Positions 35,531 through 43,691 of a stretch of DNA of 64,000 bases are shown in pieces. Every line of letters begins with the position of its first letter. The first letter of the stretch is position 1. The notes beneath the pieces are model-generated. The model was not told the DNA's origin. It did not search any database and was given only the letters and a program-made list of their open reading frames with translations. The translations under genes and the position numbers were made by a program. This DNA is from Bacteroidaceae bacterium. GTDB lineage: Bacteria > Bacteroidota > Bacteroidia > Bacteroidales > Bacteroidaceae. Where the stretch lies: contig JAFRTJ010000004.1 in NCBI GenBank assembly GCA_017427185.1, positions 1 through 64,000 of the forward strand. Reading direction: 5' to 3'.

Positions 35531-36937
35531 TTACCATCCTTCCAATTCGTCCACAATCTCATGGAATTGCTCCTTATGAAACTCCGGATTCTTGCCTGAA
35601 CGCCGTTGAGCCAAATAATCATCCAGCAGCAGGAAAGAGTATCTGGCTAACATAAGAACAGAGGTCAGATTCAGAATGGTCATCAAAGCCATCGCCAAAT
35701 CCACGATACACCACGCCTGCTGCAACGTGAGGAAACCTCCAGCCATCACAACAAATCCGCTGACAAAACGAAACGTCGTAATTGCCCATTTCTTGTCACA
35801 AATGAAACGGATATTGGCTTCGCCATAAAAATAATTGGCAATAATGGTGCTATAAGCAAACAGGAAGATGCAGAGCGTTAGATACCATGAACCCATACTG
35901 CCCAAATGGTAATTCATGGCACGGGAAGTCAGAATAATCCCATCGTCATTACCATCATAGAATCCGCTGAGCAGAATGATGAAGGCTGTACAGGAACATA
36001 TAAGTATGGTATCAGTGAAAACTCCCAAGCTCTGCAACAAACCCTGCTTCACAGGATGAGAAATGGAAGCTGTGGCAGCCGCATTGGGAGCTGATCCCTC
36101 ACCGGCTTCATTACTGAAGAGCCCACGTTTCACTCCCTGCATAATAGCCATTCCGACAGCGCCTCCAGCCGCCTGCTGCCAACCGAAAGCACTCTTTATT
36201 ATTAAGGCTAACATAGCAGGGACCTTATCAATATTCAGAATCAGAATAATCATGGACAACAACAAATATCCGATTGCCATTATGGGAACCATCGTTGCTG
36301 AGAATCGGGCAATACGATGAACACCACCAAAGATGATGACAAGTGTCAAGGCCGTAATAGCATAAGCAACCCACCTGACAGGCAAATGGAAAGCATCGCC
36401 AATTGCATCGCATAAAGTATTACTCTGCACCACCTGATTCGCCAAACCAAATCCAAAGATGATGAAAACGGCAAACAAAACTCCCATCCATCTGCGATGC
36501 AAGCCATATTGCATCTGATAGGCAGGGCCACCATAGTAGCTGTCTGCCCCACGACGTTTAAACAACTGCGCCAAAGTAGCTTCCATGAAAGCTGTACCTG
36601 CACCAAAAAGAGCCATGATCCACATCCAGAAAACGGATCCAGGACCACCAACGAAAATTGCGCTGGCTACACCTGCAAGGTTTCCTGTCCCAACTCTACT
36701 GCTTAGACTAATGGCAAATGCCTGAAACGAAGATATTCTCTTATGCCTGGATTTTTCAGTATCTTTCTCGAAAGATGAGGATGAGAACAAGAGACGGAAC
36801 ATCTCTCCAATGCCCGTGAATTGGATAGCATGCAGATTCCATGTAAAATAAATGGCGCATACCACCAACATGGGAATAACAAAATAGGTCCACAGAAAAT
36901 CGTTTATATCTGATACAACAGAAAGTATAATATCCAT
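35531..36937 (-). CDS. Alanine/glycine:cation symporter (AGCS family)
   Basis: The protein has ~468 aa from ATG 36937 (MDIILSVVSDINDFLW). The upstream ATG at 36976 is rejected because the -7 box TATATTTG lies between the two. It has about 10-11 membrane helices and the family signature SSRVGTGNLAGVASAIFVGG followed by GAGTAFMEATLAQLFK. Such carriers import alanine or glycine with Na+ (or H+). The end overlaps or abuts the MFS gene, so the two are likely co-transcribed. Confidence 0.9.
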   Translation of the reverse strand: MDIILSVVSDINDFLWTYFVIPMLVVCAIYFTWNLHAIQFTGIGEMFRLLFSSSSFEKDTEKSRHKRISSFQAFAISLSSRVGTGNLAGVASAIFVGGPGSVFWMWIMALFGAGTAFMEATLAQLFKRRGADSYYGGPAYQMQYGLHRRWMGVLFAVFIIFGFGLANQVVQSNTLCDAIGDAFHLPVRWVAYAITALTLVIIFGGVHRIARFSATMVPIMAIGYLLLSMIILILNIDKVPAMLALIIKSAFGWQQAAGGAVGMAIMQGVKRGLFSNEAGEGSAPNAAATASISHPVKQGLLQSLGVFTDTILICSCTAFIILLSGFYDGNDDGIILTSRAMNYHLGSMGSWYLTLCIFLFAYSTIIANYFYGEANIRFICDKKWAITTFRFVSGFVVMAGGFLTLQQAWCIVDLAMALMTILNLTSVLMLARYSFLLLDDYLAQRRSGKNPEFHKEQFHEIVDELEGW

Positions 36938-36955
36938 GGCAAAAACATTTTCGTG

Positions 36956-36963
36956 CAAATATA
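36956..36963 (-). promoter_or_regulatory. -7 box of the AGCS symporter gene
   Basis: TATATTTG on the minus strand lies 18 bp upstream of the chosen ATG and inside the longer frame, which decides the start codon. Confidence 0.65.
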
Positions 36964-37028
36964 CGACAAAAGACAAACATATACAAGGAAATCATCTCAC
37001 TTGCATATCCTGTACGAATATTTTTTGT

Positions 37029-37036
37029 TACCTTTG
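37029..37036 (+). promoter_or_regulatory. -7 box of the cobalamin biosynthesis operon
   Basis: TACCTTTG matches the consensus and lies ~118 bp before the ThiD-like start. No B12 riboswitch is seen in the leader, unlike the uptake operon downstream. Confidence 0.6.
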
Positions 37037-37153
37037 CAGGAAAAATATGCATTATTGAATTAATTAAAAGGTCATTCCAAACCATCGCCAGACAAAAAAG
37101 CAGAGAACATATAGGTGGTTGTCAAGAATGAGCTTAAGAGACATGAGATATCA

Positions 37154-37930
37154 ATGGAAAAGATAGAGAATACAGGAAAAGTATTCCTGATAGCTGGAAG
37201 TGAGCCTTTGGGAAGCGCTGGCGTACAAGCAGACACGAAAGCCATTACACGTTGTGGCGGTTGGGCTGCCGCTGCCCTCACTTGCATTGTGGACGAAGAT
37301 GTAAACTGCATTAAAAGCATTTATCATCTGCCAACTGAATTGATTGTTTCTCAAGCAGAATCCTTTTTGAGTACGGTGGGAGCAGATTGCATCAAAACTG
37401 GCGTATTGCCCACAGCGGAAATCATTCGTAGTGTAGCTGGAGTCCTCCAGAAATACAACAGGCAACCAATTTTGATCGATCCTGTCATCGTGAATTTTGC
37501 TGGCGAACAACTGGTGAGTGACGAATGTATTGCCGCCTATAAGAATGATCTATTTCCACTCGCCACTTTGATTACGCCAAACTTCCGAGAGGCAGAGTTC
37601 TTGCTTGGACACAAGATTCAAGATGTGGAGGCTGACCTGCGTTGGCTGAGTCATTGGGGGTGCTCTGTCATCGTAAAGAGCATCGAGGAAGGAAAGTATC
37701 TTGTGGACTATCTTTATGACAAAAAGACGGATACGGTGACGCCTTATCCCAAAAAGAAACTTCATTTGACTGACCGTAACGGAACAGGGGACACGCTAGC
37801 CAGTGCGATTGCCACCCATCTGGCAAAGGGTGAAGACTTGCAGACATCCGTGTCTCGCGCTGAAGCATATATGCAGTACTTCTTGGCTGGACCTCGCTAC
37901 TACATCAGCGTAAACAATCCTTCGAAATAA
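37154..37930 (+). CDS. ThiD-like hydroxymethylpyrimidine/phosphomethylpyrimidine kinase family protein
   Basis: The protein has ~258 aa from ATG 37154 (MEKIENTGKVFLIAGSEP); the ATG at 37115 gives a 13-residue extension of no obvious value. It is a ribokinase-fold protein with GSEPLGSAGVQADTKAITRCGG (substrate-binding N-terminal block), IKTGVLPTAEI, LIDPVIVNFAGEQL, TPNFREAEFLLG and the C-terminal anion hole DRNGTGDTLASAIA. These are ThiD-family marks. In the family the enzyme phosphorylates HMP and HMP-P for thiamine. Here it heads a cobalamin gene set (9 bp before cobQ), so it may serve vitamin metabolism more widely; this is inferred from position only. Confidence 0.8.
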   Translation: MEKIENTGKVFLIAGSEPLGSAGVQADTKAITRCGGWAAAALTCIVDEDVNCIKSIYHLPTELIVSQAESFLSTVGADCIKTGVLPTAEIIRSVAGVLQKYNRQPILIDPVIVNFAGEQLVSDECIAAYKNDLFPLATLITPNFREAEFLLGHKIQDVEADLRWLSHWGCSVIVKSIEEGKYLVDYLYDKKTDTVTPYPKKKLHLTDRNGTGDTLASAIATHLAKGEDLQTSVSRAEAYMQYFLAGPRYYISVNNPSK

Positions 37931-37938
37931 CGACTGAT

Positions 37939-39369
37939 ATGGAGCGAGACAGCAAACAATTGCATCCCATCATGCTGGCGGGAACGGGTTCTGATGTAGG
38001 CAAGAGCATCATCTGCACAGCACTATGTCGCATTCTGTGGCAAGATGGATACCACCCAGCTCCTTTTAAAGCGCAGAATATGGCATTGAATTCCTATGTG
38101 ACACCAGAGGGATTAGAAATAGGACGCGCTCAAGCTGTACAAGCGGAAGCAGCCTGCATTCCCTGCCACACAGACATGAATCCCATCCTGCTGAAACCCA
38201 ATTCCGAACATACCACACAAGTGGTAATGAACGGCAAACCCATTGGCAACCGTTCTGCCTACGAGTATTTCCGCAAGGAAGGTCACGAGGAGCTACGCAA
38301 TGCTGTCCATGAAGCTTACGACCGATTGAGCAGACAATACAATCCCATTATCATGGAGGGTGCTGGGAGTATTTCGGAAATCAACCTTCGCGATACTGAT
38401 ATTGTAAACATGTCTATGGCTCGACACGCGAATGCTGATGTCATTCTGGTCGCAGACATCGATCGGGGGGGAGTCTTTGCCAGCACTTATGGAAGCATTA
38501 TGTTGCAGACACCCGAGGATCGTAATCGTATTCGAGGCATTATCGTCAATAAATTCCAGGGAGATATTCGTCTTTTTGCGGAAGGACGGCGTATGATGGA
38601 AGATATATGTGGAGTGCCTGTGCTGGGAGTCGTACCGATGTTCCATGATATCTATATTGATGAGGAAGATAGTGTGGAACTTTCCCAAAAACGACATTCG
38701 TCAACCGAAAGTAAAGTACAGATTGCAGTCGTACTGATGAGGCATTTAAGCAACTTTACGGATTTCGACACCCTTGAGCGGGATAAACGGGTGAATCTAT
38801 TTTACACAAACAACACCCATGACATAGAAAAAGCTGACATCATCATCTTACCTGGCACAAAGGCAACACTGGATGATTTGCTCGAACTGCGCCGCAATGG
38901 AGTGGCTCAAGCTATTTTGCATGCTCATCACGATGGAAAAACAATTGTAGGCATCTGCGGCGGTTACCAGATGTTGGGCCAAACGGTAAGTGACCCTGAC
39001 GGCATCGAGGGCAGCATTTCCCAATTGCCAGGCCTGGGATTGCTGCCTATTGATACGGTCATGACGGCCGAAAAGACAACCAGGCGAGTAGAATTTGAGT
39101 TTGAAGGCGAGAAATGTTATGGCTATGAGATTCATCAGGGTCGTAGTACCACAGAAAAACAAATCCTGCAAGAAAGCAATTGCATTGGTACGTATCTTCA
39201 TGGATTTCTGGATAACGCACCTGTCATCAACTATCTACTGAAGAACAAAGCGACTAATACTCCACAAATAAGTCCTGAGGAATTCAAGAATATGCAATAT
39301 GATTTGCTTGCAGACCATGTGCGGAAATACGTAAACATCAACGAGCTATACAAAATCATGGGATTATGA
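37939..39369 (+). CDS. cobQ: Cobyric acid synthase
   Basis: This 476-aa glutamine-dependent amidotransferase amidates the side chains of adenosylcobyrinic acid diamide to give cobyric acid. The N-terminal P-loop-like GTGSDVGKSIICTALCRI and the block PAPFKAQNMALNSYVT are hallmarks. The central region has VADIDRGGVFASTYGS. The C-terminal glutaminase domain holds the nucleophile Cys in IVGICGGYQMLGQ and a His in YEIHQGRS and GTYLHGFLDN. All expected parts are present and length is normal. It overlaps the next gene by the ATGA tetranucleotide, showing translational coupling. Confidence 0.95.
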   Translation: MERDSKQLHPIMLAGTGSDVGKSIICTALCRILWQDGYHPAPFKAQNMALNSYVTPEGLEIGRAQAVQAEAACIPCHTDMNPILLKPNSEHTTQVVMNGKPIGNRSAYEYFRKEGHEELRNAVHEAYDRLSRQYNPIIMEGAGSISEINLRDTDIVNMSMARHANADVILVADIDRGGVFASTYGSIMLQTPEDRNRIRGIIVNKFQGDIRLFAEGRRMMEDICGVPVLGVVPMFHDIYIDEEDSVELSQKRHSSTESKVQIAVVLMRHLSNFTDFDTLERDKRVNLFYTNNTHDIEKADIIILPGTKATLDDLLELRRNGVAQAILHAHHDGKTIVGICGGYQMLGQTVSDPDGIEGSISQLPGLGLLPIDTVMTAEKTTRRVEFEFEGEKCYGYEIHQGRSTTEKQILQESNCIGTYLHGFLDNAPVINYLLKNKATNTPQISPEEFKNMQYDLLADHVRKYVNINELYKIMGL

Positions 39370-40376
39370 TCAAAGGACACGGTGATGACACATACAAGTA
39401 TTCCAATATACGATTGAACTTCAGCTCCAACGTATATTCCCACTTCAATCACGAGGGACTTTTCGCTTACTTAGCCAGCAGGCTAAACAAAGTGGAATCC
39501 TATCCGGAACCTGTTCCCATGAGTCTGGAGAAAGAGCTCGCCATAGAATTAGGTTTAAAGGAAGAGAACGTCTGTGTGACCAATGGGGCTACCGAAGCCA
39601 TCTATTTGATTGCCCAAGCTTTCCGACACAACAAGACTGCCATCCTCATGCCCACCTTCTCAGAATACAAGGATGCCTGTACCCTTCATGAACATACGCT
39701 CTACCCCATATATTCTCTCCAGCAGATTCCTCAGCAGGCAGAAATGGTGTGGTTATGCAATCCCAACAATCCAACAGGCACCGTCCTCCCAAAAGATGAT
39801 TTAACACGAACCTTTGGCAATCATCCAAAGACAGTATTTGTGGTGGATGCAAGCTATGCTCCATTTACCGAAAAAGCTGTCGTCAAATCCAATGAAGCTG
39901 CAGAAATGCCAAATGTGCTGATGCTGCATTCCATGACAAAAGAGTTTTCTATTCCTGGACTCCGATTAGGCTACATTACAGGCGAAGAACAGCTCTTGAC
40001 GCAAATCAGGCTTCAGCGCATGCCCTGGTCTGTCAACCAACTTGCCATCGATGCAGGTCACTATGCTTTACGCCACCCAGAGGAATTCCAGTTCGACCTG
40101 TATGCCCTGATGCAAGAACGCCAACGGGTTGCAGAATGCCTCACCCGCTTAGGGTGCATCGATGTTTGGCCATCCGACACGCACATTCTTCTCTGCAGAT
40201 TGCGGTTTGGGAATTCTGCCGACCTGAAAGATTTCCTTGCTGTTGAGAAAGGCATTCTCATACGTGACGCCAGCAACTTCGACGCGTTGGGACCAGACTT
40301 CTTTCGCATTGCCATTCAGACAGCCAAGGAAAACGACGAACTGATTAAAGCTATTGAGGAATGGATCTGCATGTGA
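39366..40376 (+). CDS. cobD: Threonine-phosphate decarboxylase-type PLP enzyme of cobalamin synthesis
   Basis: This 336-aa class I/II aminotransferase-fold protein has the start LNFSSNVYSHFNHEG (the N-S-N substrate region of CobC/CobD), TNGATEAIYLIAQAF, WLCNPNNPTGTVLP, VDASYAPF and the PLP-binding Lys in HSMTKEFSIPGLRLGY. In the pathway it makes (R)-1-aminopropan-2-ol O-phosphate from threonine phosphate, the linker attached by CbiB, whose gene follows directly. It overlaps both neighbours (4 bp upstream, 16 bp downstream). The naming is confusing: Salmonella cobD is Pseudomonas cobC. Confidence 0.88.
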   Translation: MIKGHGDDTYKYSNIRLNFSSNVYSHFNHEGLFAYLASRLNKVESYPEPVPMSLEKELAIELGLKEENVCVTNGATEAIYLIAQAFRHNKTAILMPTFSEYKDACTLHEHTLYPIYSLQQIPQQAEMVWLCNPNNPTGTVLPKDDLTRTFGNHPKTVFVVDASYAPFTEKAVVKSNEAAEMPNVLMLHSMTKEFSIPGLRLGYITGEEQLLTQIRLQRMPWSVNQLAIDAGHYALRHPEEFQFDLYALMQERQRVAECLTRLGCIDVWPSDTHILLCRLRFGNSADLKDFLAVEKGILIRDASNFDALGPDFFRIAIQTAKENDELIKAIEEWICM

Positions 40377-41347
40377 CCATATTCTGCATCATAATTCCTT
40401 TACTTATCGGATGGAGCATGGATATGATGTTAGGCGACCCTGAAGGATTACCTCATCCGATTGTCTTCTTTGGAAAGTGGATTGCATATTGGGAAAAGCT
40501 TTTAAACCACGGGGCACACCTTATCCTGAAAGGCGCCCTGACAGCCGTATGCAGCATTTCCCTGACATTCATCATAATATGGTTTCTGATGAAAGGTATC
40601 AGCCATTACGAGTTTCTTTACATACCCATCACCAGCATAGGCGTCTTTTATTGTTTAGCAGGTCACACGCTGCGGCGAGAGGTAAGATTGACTTTCGAGG
40701 CTGTGGATGAGAGCATAGAACGTGGACGTGCTCAAGTAGGAAGGATTGTGGGACGAGACACAGCCAATCTTTCGGCTCAAGAGATACGTACAGCTGCATT
40801 AGAGACATTGGCTGAGAATCTCTCCGACGGAGTAATTGCACCTCTTTTCTGGTATGCTTTGTTAGGATTACCTGGCATAATGGCATATAAGATGGTGAAT
40901 ACTTTAGACTCAATGATAGGTTATCAGAACGAACGATACAAACAATTTGGCTGTTGGGCAGCCCATATCGATGACATAGCAAACTACATCCCTGCCCGCA
41001 TCTCAGCCGTGCTGATTCTCCTAGCCTATAATTGTCACATCGGATTTCGAAGGAGGAAAGGATTCCTTGAATTATGGGCTTTCACACGAAAGTTTGGTCC
41101 ACAGCATGCCTCTCCCAACTCAGGATGGCCCGAAGCTGCATTGGCAGGTATCTTGGATTGCCAATTCGGCGGATCGCACAATTATTTTGGGAAAGTCTTT
41201 TACAAGCCACACATTGGAACCAATCCGCGCTATCTCAATACAGAAGACATGCTATTGAGTATTCATTTAGTGTGGATTGCCGAAATCCTTGCCGTCCTGA
41301 TCATCTCCACAACCTATCTACTTGCAGGTTGGTGCCTTTCCATCTGA
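40361..41347 (+). CDS. cbiB: Adenosylcobinamide-phosphate synthase
   Basis: This 328-aa integral membrane protein joins the aminopropanol (phosphate) linker to adenosylcobyric acid. Family motifs are visible: DMMLGDPEGLPHPIVFFGK near the N-terminus, GRIVGRDT-like VGRIVGRDTANLSAQEIRTA, ETLAENLSDGVIAPLFWY and YKMVNTLDSMIGYQNERY, then AHIDDIANYIPARISAVL and QHASPNSGWPEAALAG. Four or five membrane helices are expected. It ends the biosynthesis operon; cobU, cobS and cobT are not in this window. Decamer array 4 follows its stop by 58 bp. Confidence 0.93.
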   Translation: MDLHVTIFCIIIPLLIGWSMDMMLGDPEGLPHPIVFFGKWIAYWEKLLNHGAHLILKGALTAVCSISLTFIIIWFLMKGISHYEFLYIPITSIGVFYCLAGHTLRREVRLTFEAVDESIERGRAQVGRIVGRDTANLSAQEIRTAALETLAENLSDGVIAPLFWYALLGLPGIMAYKMVNTLDSMIGYQNERYKQFGCWAAHIDDIANYIPARISAVLILLAYNCHIGFRRRKGFLELWAFTRKFGPQHASPNSGWPEAALAGILDCQFGGSHNYFGKVFYKPHIGTNPRYLNTEDMLLSIHLVWIAEILAVLIISTTYLLAGWCLSI

Positions 41348-41405
41348 TATCGAGCGGAAAAGCCAATCTTGATTCGAAAAACAGAGGACGAGAAGGACCA
41401 AGATG

Positions 41406-41481
41406 CAACACGTTGAGACCCACAAGTCAACACGTTGAGACCCACAAGTCATCACGTTGAAATCGCAAACACAACACGTTG
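41406..41481. repeat. 22-bp-period decamer array 4 (4 units)
   Basis: Units lie at 41406, 41428 and 41472 (CAACACGTTG) and 41450 (CATCACGTTG, one mismatch), exactly 22 bp apart. Two of the three spacers are identical (agacccacaagt). It lies between cbiB and the B12 riboswitch promoter, and a run of T8 follows the last unit. Confidence 0.92.
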
Positions 41482-41523
41482 ATTTTTTTTAACCTTAAAT
41501 TTGGCGGAAACAAGAATATTGAA

Positions 41524-41531
41524 TACCTTTG
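41524..41531 (+). promoter_or_regulatory. -7 box of the B12 uptake operon
   Basis: TACCTTTG lies just before the riboswitch, so the transcript starts at about 41537 with the aptamer at its 5' end. Confidence 0.65.
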
Positions 41532-41534
41532 CAG

Positions 41535-41690
41535 TCAGAATAGCGGAAATGGGAATCTGGTGTGAATCCAGAACTGTCCCGCAGCTGTAAGTTCCGTTGA
41601 ATCCGTGATGGGAAGAAAGCCACTGGAGCAACATTCTGGGAAGGCATCATCAGTCAGGAGGAACAAGTCAGAAAACCTACCGCCAATTCT
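41535..41690 (+). promoter_or_regulatory. Cobalamin (AdoCbl) riboswitch
   Basis: Conserved blocks of the B12 aptamer appear in order: gggaatctggtg with gaatccagaactg, the core cccgcagctgtaa, gttccg, the gccactgg block with ctgggaaggc, and the B12-box-like agtcaggagg...acctaccgcc at 41650-41684. It precedes the B12 uptake operon by ~70 bp, the standard place for repression of transport genes when cobalamin is plentiful. Confidence 0.9.
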
Positions 41691-41758
41691 ATGTTATAAC
41701 CATTTAACTAATGCGCGAGGACGTGTTTGTATAACTAATTAAAATAAATGTAAAGAAA

Positions 41759-42511
41759 ATGAAAAAGATTTATTTCATGGCAATGCTGCTGTGTGCAGGT
41801 TTTGCCTTCACTTCTTGTGATGAAGATGATGAATTGGAACCAAATGCTGTTGAGGACAACACCCTGACATTATCTTTCGAGGGAAGTTATTTCGACGCGC
41901 TGATTGACTCACCTCAATATGGCGGCAAACTGCTCTATGGCGAGAATGCAAAGAATTACAGTTGGACGGATGCCACAACCAAGATAACAGGCGGAATGAC
42001 CAACGCATGGGGTGGTGAATATGGCTTTGCAGAAGGCGGTGTTGCCATCAGCAACTATATTGATTCAAACATCAGCGAGGCACGCACTTATACTGACCAG
42101 CTGTCGGTTCCCGTAAGTAACGGCAGCAAAAATTTCGCTGTTGTATATTGCGGTGCAAGCATCAGTTTCTCTGACGGATCAGCTCACATTATCAATTCAA
42201 TGGACATCATCCCCACCACCTATTTGTTGAGCATTATCAGAAATGGTGACGGCTATGCTAAAGCATTGAAGGAAGCTGGTGACTATTGCAAAGTAATCAT
42301 TACCGGCTTCAATGGTGAAGTGAAAACCGGCAATGTTGAGCTGATGATTGCAATGGAGGGCGGTTTCCTGACAAAATGGTTCGAAGCTGACTTGACTTCA
42401 CTGGGTAAAGTTACAAAGCTGGAATTCTCGATGGCCAGCAATGACGTTTCCGATTGGGGCATGAAAGCTCCCACCTACTTTGCATTCGACAACGTAGAGA
42501 TCCAAAAGTAA
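41759..42511 (+). CDS. btuH: BtuH-like surface B12-binding lipoprotein (DUF4465 type)
   Basis: This 250-aa lipoprotein has a signal and lipobox (GFAFTSC, Cys near 20) followed by the acidic export-type stretch DEDDELEP. The body is beta-rich, with WGGEYGFAEGGVAISNYID and KVIITGFNGEVKTGNVE, and ends with DVSDWGMKAPTYFAFDNVEI, features of DUF4465 proteins. In Bacteroides, BtuH proteins of this family bind cobalamin at the cell surface. It is the first gene after the riboswitch, directly ahead of the btuG-like gene. I assign the symbol by family and context, not by a search. Confidence 0.8.
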   Translation: MKKIYFMAMLLCAGFAFTSCDEDDELEPNAVEDNTLTLSFEGSYFDALIDSPQYGGKLLYGENAKNYSWTDATTKITGGMTNAWGGEYGFAEGGVAISNYIDSNISEARTYTDQLSVPVSNGSKNFAVVYCGASISFSDGSAHIINSMDIIPTTYLLSIIRNGDGYAKALKEAGDYCKVIITGFNGEVKTGNVELMIAMEGGFLTKWFEADLTSLGKVTKLEFSMASNDVSDWGMKAPTYFAFDNVEIQK

Positions 42512-42561
42512 AGACCTTTTTCCTGCTCAAAAGATTCTGTCGTGAGAGGATAATTATTTTG

Positions 42562-43680
42562 ATGAGACAAAAAAAACTATATGTGTACATGCTGCTGACA
42601 GTCATTAGTCTGTTGGCAGCATGTTCTGGTTCTGAGAATGGCATAGAAGAAGAGAACTTTGCCAATACAGGTCAAGGTGTCTTCATCCTCAACGAAGGCA
42701 ATTACAATAGTGGGAACAGTACCCTTTCCTATTACAATCCAGAAACAAAAACCGTAGAGAACGGGGTCTTCAAAAGAGCAAATGACCGCAAATTAGGTGA
42801 TACAGGTCAATCCGTCACCATACATGATGGAGTGGCTTATATCGCTGTCGAAAACAGCGGCATTGTTTGGGGGATTGACACGGAGACATTCCGTGTAAAA
42901 GGACAATTGACATCTTCTCAAACCGAACACATGATAAATCCCCGCTACGTTCATGTCATTAGCGACACGAAAGCTTATGTGACAGATCTTTATTCACCAT
43001 ACATCACCATTTTCAACCCAAAATCATTTCAGCACATCGGTAGCATCAGTATTCCTGAGGCGAAATCGAACGGCTATGCCAGCACGGAGCTAATGGTAAA
43101 ATATGGGAAATACGTGTTTGTCAATTGCTGGTGCTACACCGATTTGATTGTTGTGATAGATACTGAACAAGATGCCGTCGTAGACTCCATCCATCTGAAA
43201 ACCAGTTTTCAACCCAAAAGCATGATGTTGGATGCACGAAACAAATTGTGGGTTATTACAGATGGGGGCTATACCACGAATGACGATTCCTATGGAGAAA
43301 ACATCCCCCATCTATATAGAATTGACGCAGAAACTCATTCGATAGAAGACGATCAAGCATTGGATACCGACGAATCAACCGTTCAAATCGCCATTAACTC
43401 AACTCGAGACACGCTCTACATAATCAACAACGACATTTATCGAATGGGCATCCAGGAGAACCATGTGCCCGTACGACCTTTTATCCAAGCACCCAAAGAT
43501 AACAAGGGAGCGCGACACAAACTATATGGAATTAACGTGAATCCACGCAACGGAGACATCTATGTGGCCGATGCTGTAGATTATTCACAAAGCGGTATGA
43601 TATATCGCTATTCTCGAGAAGGTGCATTACTAGACCAATTCAGAGTAGGCATCAATCCCAATGGATTTGCTTTCAAATAA
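42562..43680 (+). CDS. btuG: BtuG-like surface lipoprotein (beta-propeller)
   Basis: The start is placed at ATG 42562 (MRQKKLYVYMLLTVI), giving ~372 aa with lipobox LLAAC; the longer frame begins inside the previous gene. The mature part has repeated propeller blades, each near a GVFILNEG, YIAVENSG, AYVTDLYS, VFVNCW, LWVITDGG, LYIIN or IYVADAVDY strand, as in DUF5074/YncE-like propellers. In Bacteroides thetaiotaomicron BtuG caps BtuB and captures B12 with very high affinity. Its place between btuH-like and btuB under the riboswitch fits that role. Confidence 0.85.
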   Translation: MRQKKLYVYMLLTVISLLAACSGSENGIEEENFANTGQGVFILNEGNYNSGNSTLSYYNPETKTVENGVFKRANDRKLGDTGQSVTIHDGVAYIAVENSGIVWGIDTETFRVKGQLTSSQTEHMINPRYVHVISDTKAYVTDLYSPYITIFNPKSFQHIGSISIPEAKSNGYASTELMVKYGKYVFVNCWCYTDLIVVIDTEQDAVVDSIHLKTSFQPKSMMLDARNKLWVITDGGYTTNDDSYGENIPHLYRIDAETHSIEDDQALDTDESTVQIAINSTRDTLYIINNDIYRMGIQENHVPVRPFIQAPKDNKGARHKLYGINVNPRNGDIYVADAVDYSQSGMIYRYSREGALLDQFRVGINPNGFAFK

Positions 43681-43691
43681 AATATGTTCGC

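Noticed and set aside
37040-37153. B12 riboswitch ahead of the cobalamin biosynthesis genes
   Set aside because: The leader lacks the cobalamin aptamer core blocks that are plain at 41535-41690.
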